Assembly (NCBI RefSeq): GCF_000143415.4
Contig: NW_003314294.1
Span: forward strand, 625,453-689,452
Reading direction: 5' to 3'
Source: Selaginella moellendorffii
Taxonomy: Eukaryota > Streptophyta > Lycopodiopsida > Selaginellales > Selaginellaceae
DNA length: 64,000 nucleotides
Shown: in pieces, positions 59,903-64,000 of the stretch
How the letters are laid out: each line of letters starts with the position of its first letter
How positions within the stretch are numbered: position 1 is the stretch's first letter
Notes under the pieces: generated by a model
What the model was told of the DNA's origin: nothing
Database searches by the model: none
What the model saw: only the letters and a program-made list of their open reading frames with translations
Made by a program: the position numbers and the translations under genes

Positions 59903-60761
59903 CGATCTTGCACTTTCTGTCTCAGCTCAAAGTCGAATGCAGCTTTTGCAAGAATGTGTGACTTTGACCTCAAGAGCATCCTGTTGGGGAAGCCTGTGAC
60001 CAGGGAAAGGGTGTGCCAAGCTCATATACTTATCGACAAGGTCTCCCCAACTCCAAAGGAGGTGTACGAGGCTTTGGTTTAGAGGTAATCTATACATCAT
60101 CAGTTCTATCGCCACCTTGACATTGTCATTTGTGCTTTAGTGTCATGGAAGGTTCCAGCAGCATGAGGCAGGTTTCCAAGAAAAGGAGGGATGCACACCA
60201 CTGTAGGTAACTGAACTTGGCTACCTCGTCCAGGGCTGTCACTGTCAGTAGAGGCTGAAGATGCTATCACTACGGATTTGTAATGATGAAAATCTTCTCT
60301 CTGGGCAGAAGTAGAAGTTTAAGGCACTGGAAGAGCTGCTGTCTCACAGGTTTTGGGACGACACTGTCCCTACATTTGTATCCTCTAGTATAATTTTTGA
60401 ACCTACAAAGACTTTACGTTTCCAATGGCAAAGTACTAAATCGAAACTTGAGAAACCAGCTCCAAAAACTAAAAAAGCCACGATGTTAAGCCCATTTTAG
60501 GCCCATTTAAATAAAGACTTAATATAGCTTTAGGGCATAAATGGCTTTCAACGGAATAACATTGAGAAGTAAGTAAAAGCTCTTTGATTGTTTCTACTGG
60601 TCTAGATTATCAATTATCAGCCTTCACAAAGCTGTTGATTGAAAGATAGAGAATTAATACTTGCTGAAAGTAAGCTAAAAATAGTCCATTCGGTTCGATT
60701 GTTGAATCTCTTTAAACAATCTTGATCAGCTAAATAATCATAGAAAAAACTAATCTGGATG
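59903..60761. other. gene-fragment-like DNA, not resolved
   Basis: Short frames with protein-like composition (e.g. FDLKSILLGKPVTRERV near 59960) but no coherent exon chain. No RNA gene or repeat was seen. Confidence 0.3.
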
Positions 60762-60782
60762 CACCCACCTATCCGGTGGGTG
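60762..60782. repeat. perfect 8-bp stem hairpin upstream of Helitron ORF
   Basis: CACCCACC - TATCC - GGTGGGTG. It lies about 45 nt before the Rep frame. Helitron-type elements use terminal hairpins, but no adjacent CTRR or TC end is evident, so the role is open. Confidence 0.6.
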
Positions 60783-60828
60783 TAAGGACATCAAGGGCAA
60801 TAAGGGCATTTAAGTATAAAGGGCATTT

Positions 60829-63795
60829 ATGACAAAGAGAAAATTTGAATGGACGGAACTTCTAGATGCAAAATTGTTATCAATTCAAGGATCTGCAAAT
60901 AAAAAAGCAAAAGAACTAAAATCCAACCATAATATTGATTTAACTGAGCAACAAATTGTTTCTAGATACTATTATTTATCAAGAAAGAATAAAAATGAGC
61001 AAATAAAAACTATTAATATATCCAAAGAAAAACATGAAGAACATACTTTACAAAACCAAAAAAATATATATATACAATAGAAGAAGACAAAATACTAATG
61101 GAAACTTGGAACTCACAAAAACAAACAAATGAAAAAATAAATATTTTTCGACAAAGAACAGGGAGTACTATATCAGATGAAAAACTTAAAAGAAGAGTAT
61201 ATTATATTAGAAGCAAAGAAAAAAAAACAATAAAAGAGATAGAACAACAAGAAAGTGAATATGACATGAACAATCCAAAAAGTATAAAAGCACTACAAAT
61301 GTATAATGAAGCTATACAGGATATACCGATACATCCATGTAAAATATGTAAAAGACTTTGGTTTAAATATAATAAAAAACAAGAATATGCATGCAATCAA
61401 TGCATGACAAATAAAGAAAAATATAAAAGTCCAGAAAAAATTAGAATGAATCAAATTGATCAATATACAGACCAACTAAATGATATTGAAGAGAAAATGA
61501 TAGCTCTACGTATTTTATTTGCAAATATAACAAAACCAAATCAACCTCAATATCAGCAGCGCATAAAAGGAGGAATAATAAATGTCCCTACTAATATTAA
61601 ACCAATAATTAATAAACTACCAAGAACATTTGAAAAAACACAAACAATAACAATTCAGCTGAAACAAAGATTAACTGATAAATATTATTATAAATAAGGA
61701 ATAGCCAGACCACATTATATTTATAATAGTATAAAACAATTACAAGAAACCGAACTATATAAGAAAAATAAAATTAATATAGATGAAAACTGGTTTCAAC
61801 AAGCACAAAATTTAGACAATATAGATAATAATGCACAAATAATATTAGAAAATGAATTACAACAAGAATTAAATGAAGATGATGGAAGTGTAAATCTTAT
61901 AGACAACCCTGATAATGAGATATTACCAACAGATACTATGGTAATTAGCTTCTTAAATGCAAATCAAATAGATAATTTTACAAATAAAGTTTTAGTTATA
62001 GCACCTGGTCAAGGACAACACCCATTAGGATTATTTGTATATGAAAATGCTGAAGAAATGGCATATCCAAAACTATTTGGTAGAAAACCAAGACCATTAG
62101 ACATAAAAAATAAATTTACATATCAAGAAATAATCCAATGGGAATTAATGAATGAGGATAGAAAATTTGCACGACATATTGAACATATATTTACAGCAGC
62201 AGTAAAAACTGAAATCAAATTTGTTAATCAAAATGCAGGTTTTAGATTAAGAAAATTTACTTATGAAGGAAGAAAAATCACATCAAAAGATGTGCTTGTA
62301 AATGGAAATATGGATAAAATATTAAAGTCAAATATAGGTTTTAGAGATTTAAAAAATCTAAGAACATCACCAGATAATTTGGAAGCACTAAAAAAAGATG
62401 CATTTGCCATGATAAGACAATTAGGAACACCAACACTATTCTTAACTCTTAGTTGTTCAGAAAGACATTGGGAACCATTAATAAGTGCTTTAAAACATTT
62501 AAATACAGATATATTACAAAAAGAAGAGATAGAAAATTTAAATGAAAAAGAGAAAATATATAAAATACTAAGAGCTGATCCAATCACCACAATACGATAT
62601 TATGCACATAAAACATCAGCATTTAGAAAATTATTAATGTCTAATTATCACATATTTGGAAGGAAAGTAAAAAACTATGTATTTGTCACACAATTTCAAC
62701 AATGTGGTACACCACATGAACATGCACTAATATGGTTAGAAAATCCACCACAAACATTAGAACAAATAAAAGAATATGCTAATGAAAATATATGTACTGA
62801 TTCAGAGAAACTACCAGATAATATAAAAGATGTTCAAACTCATAAACATAGAAAAACATATAAGAAATATAAAAATATAAATTGTAGATTTAATTACCCA
62901 ATTCCTCCAATGCCACAAATAGAAATCTTAGAGCCTATAAAAGACATTACAAAGCATGAAAAGGATTCATATACAATAATTTACAAAAAAAATAAAAACA
63001 ATACTAGAAGATAAAACTATACATCTAAAACATTTAGAGTTTGATGAATATTTAAAAATAATTGGAATAACATATGAGCAATATAAAGTTACAATAAGAT
63101 CGACAATAACAAATACAAAAAAAATTTATAAACGACAACCAAAAGACATAAACACAAATACTTTTAATAACAAATTATCAAATTTGTGGCAATCAAATGT
63201 AGATATATAAATTATTCTTGATCCATATGCAGCAGCATCATATTGTTTATCATACATTGCATGTATTGAAACAGAAATAACAAAGACATTATCAACTGTA
63301 TTTAAAAAATGCCAAGAAGAAGGAACAGATGCATTTAATAGAGTTCGGTTATTAGGAAATAGCTTCATACGTGGTAGGGAAATGCCAATTCAACAAGCAC
63401 TTTTTTTAATATTGTCAATCCCATTTCATCATATGTCTAGAACTGTAAAGTTCATTGATACTAAACCACAAGAAAGCGAACAAAACGTTTAAAAACAAAA
63501 AGACCTTGCAAAAATGCAAGAACATGAAACAGACATAGTAGTACCTGGACTAATTGAAAAATACATGCAAAGACCAGAAGAATTAGAAGATTTAACATTA
63601 GCAGAGATAACAACTGAATATATAGTTGAAAAAGAAGTAACAACACAAAAACATAAAAAAAAACAATATAATTAGATATATAAACTTTAGTAAAGAAAAA
63701 GATCCAGAAAAGTGGGCTTTTGAAAGATTAATCTTACATAAAAAATTTAGAAAAGAAGAAGATCTTAAAGAAATGTACATAACATATTGTAAGGA
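60829..63795 (+). pseudogene. Helitron replication initiator (Rep) polyprotein, truncated
   Basis: The frame starts ATG at 60829 and shifts near 61075 at a TA run. It continues 61098-63014 with one TAA (61695), shifts near 63000, and runs on with stops at about 63208 and 63490 to about 63790. The N-terminus has two SANT/Myb-like repeats (FEWTELLDAKLL...SRYYYLSRK; EEDKILMETW...RRVYYIRSK). A DUF6570-like part follows, with CKIC and CNQC pairs. The Helitron-like N/Rep core has LFLTLSCSERHW, TQFQQCGTPHEHALIWLEN (HUH-type box, here PHEH) and HRKTYKK...CRFNYP. The two-tyrosine box is DPYAAASYCLSYI. Family knowledge: HUH endonuclease for rolling-circle transposition. The Pif1-type helicase is absent because the copy ends at a junction near 63791. 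Confidence 0.8.
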
Positions 63796-64000
63796 ACCGA
63801 CTCCCCGAGATGTCGTAGGCTAAAGGATCCCCAAAAGCTTGACCGAAATGACAAAGAGTTCATCGGATGGGACCAAGTCGAGGATCGAGTCCAAGACCGA
63901 CTCTAGGACCGAGTTCGAGATAGAGTCAGGATCGAGTCCAAGACCGACTCGGGGACCGAGTTCGAGTCCGAGTTCGAGACCGAGTTCGAGACGGAGTCCG
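63796..64000. repeat. GAGTCC/GACCGA-type array, possibly another family B LTR
   Basis: After a sharp junction near 63791-63796 the sequence becomes GC-rich. From about 63870 it consists of GAGTCCAAGACCGACTC and GAGTTCGAGACC units like those in the B LTR arrays, and it runs off the window. The boundary truncates the Helitron. Confidence 0.6.

Overview
The window is plant nuclear DNA made almost entirely of nested transposable elements. Support for a plant: plant-type telomere-like (CCCTAAA)n blocks, tRNA-Met primer sites of the form TGGTATCAGAG next to LTRs, Cassandra-type miniature retrotransposons carrying 5S rRNA promoter sequence, a bulb-type lectin gene and a Helitron Rep gene. Most introns that can be read are tiny (46-57 nt) in three unrelated genes. 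Such introns are typical of Selaginella, so a Selaginella-like lycophyte is my best guess. That guess rests on memory and no search was run.

Layout. 1-4437 is AT-rich and holds one intact-looking gene, a secreted lectin-like protein at 2806-3711 on the minus strand. From 4438 to about 19.1 kb lie decayed copies of a non-coding LTR family ('B'). These are broken by a Cassandra element (7925-8427), a solo LTR of family 'A' (8784-9874) and a complete A element (10028-17885, TSD ATAAT) that itself carries a Cassandra (12497-13091, TSD CTCAT). 19.1-27.2 kb is unrecognised debris with another Cassandra, a GA-rich minisatellite, an array of hairpins, a (CCA)n tract and a long (TA)n tract.

27207-55612 is one A element on the minus strand (TSD TCCAC), swollen to 28.4 kb by later insertions. 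These are a 12.9-kb DNA transposon (28744-41640), a solo Cassandra LTR (42526-42719, TSD CAAGG) and a family B element (42830-50886) with its own Cassandra (49269-49852).

The DNA transposon is the most interesting object. It has 22-bp perfect terminal inverted repeats and two divergent multi-exon genes. One is a DDE-type transposase resembling the DUF7869 family (38027-40851, plus). The other is a large composite protein (34591 to 29184, minus) with a ParB-like motif set, an acidic stretch and a C-terminal FCP1/HAD-phosphatase-like domain. About 17 copies of a 22-nt palindrome are scattered through it, and four lie immediately upstream of intron 3' splice sites. The uninterrupted A copy at about 16330-16400 gives a paralogous empty site that confirms the insertion. 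Both genes now carry several stops.

55.6-63.8 kb is AT-rich again. It holds an RPA-like single-strand-DNA-binding gene with tiny introns, unrecognised gene fragments, and the N-terminal and Rep part of a Helitron polyprotein (60829-63795). The Helitron is broken by stops and frameshifts and is cut off before any helicase by a repeat array that runs off the window end.
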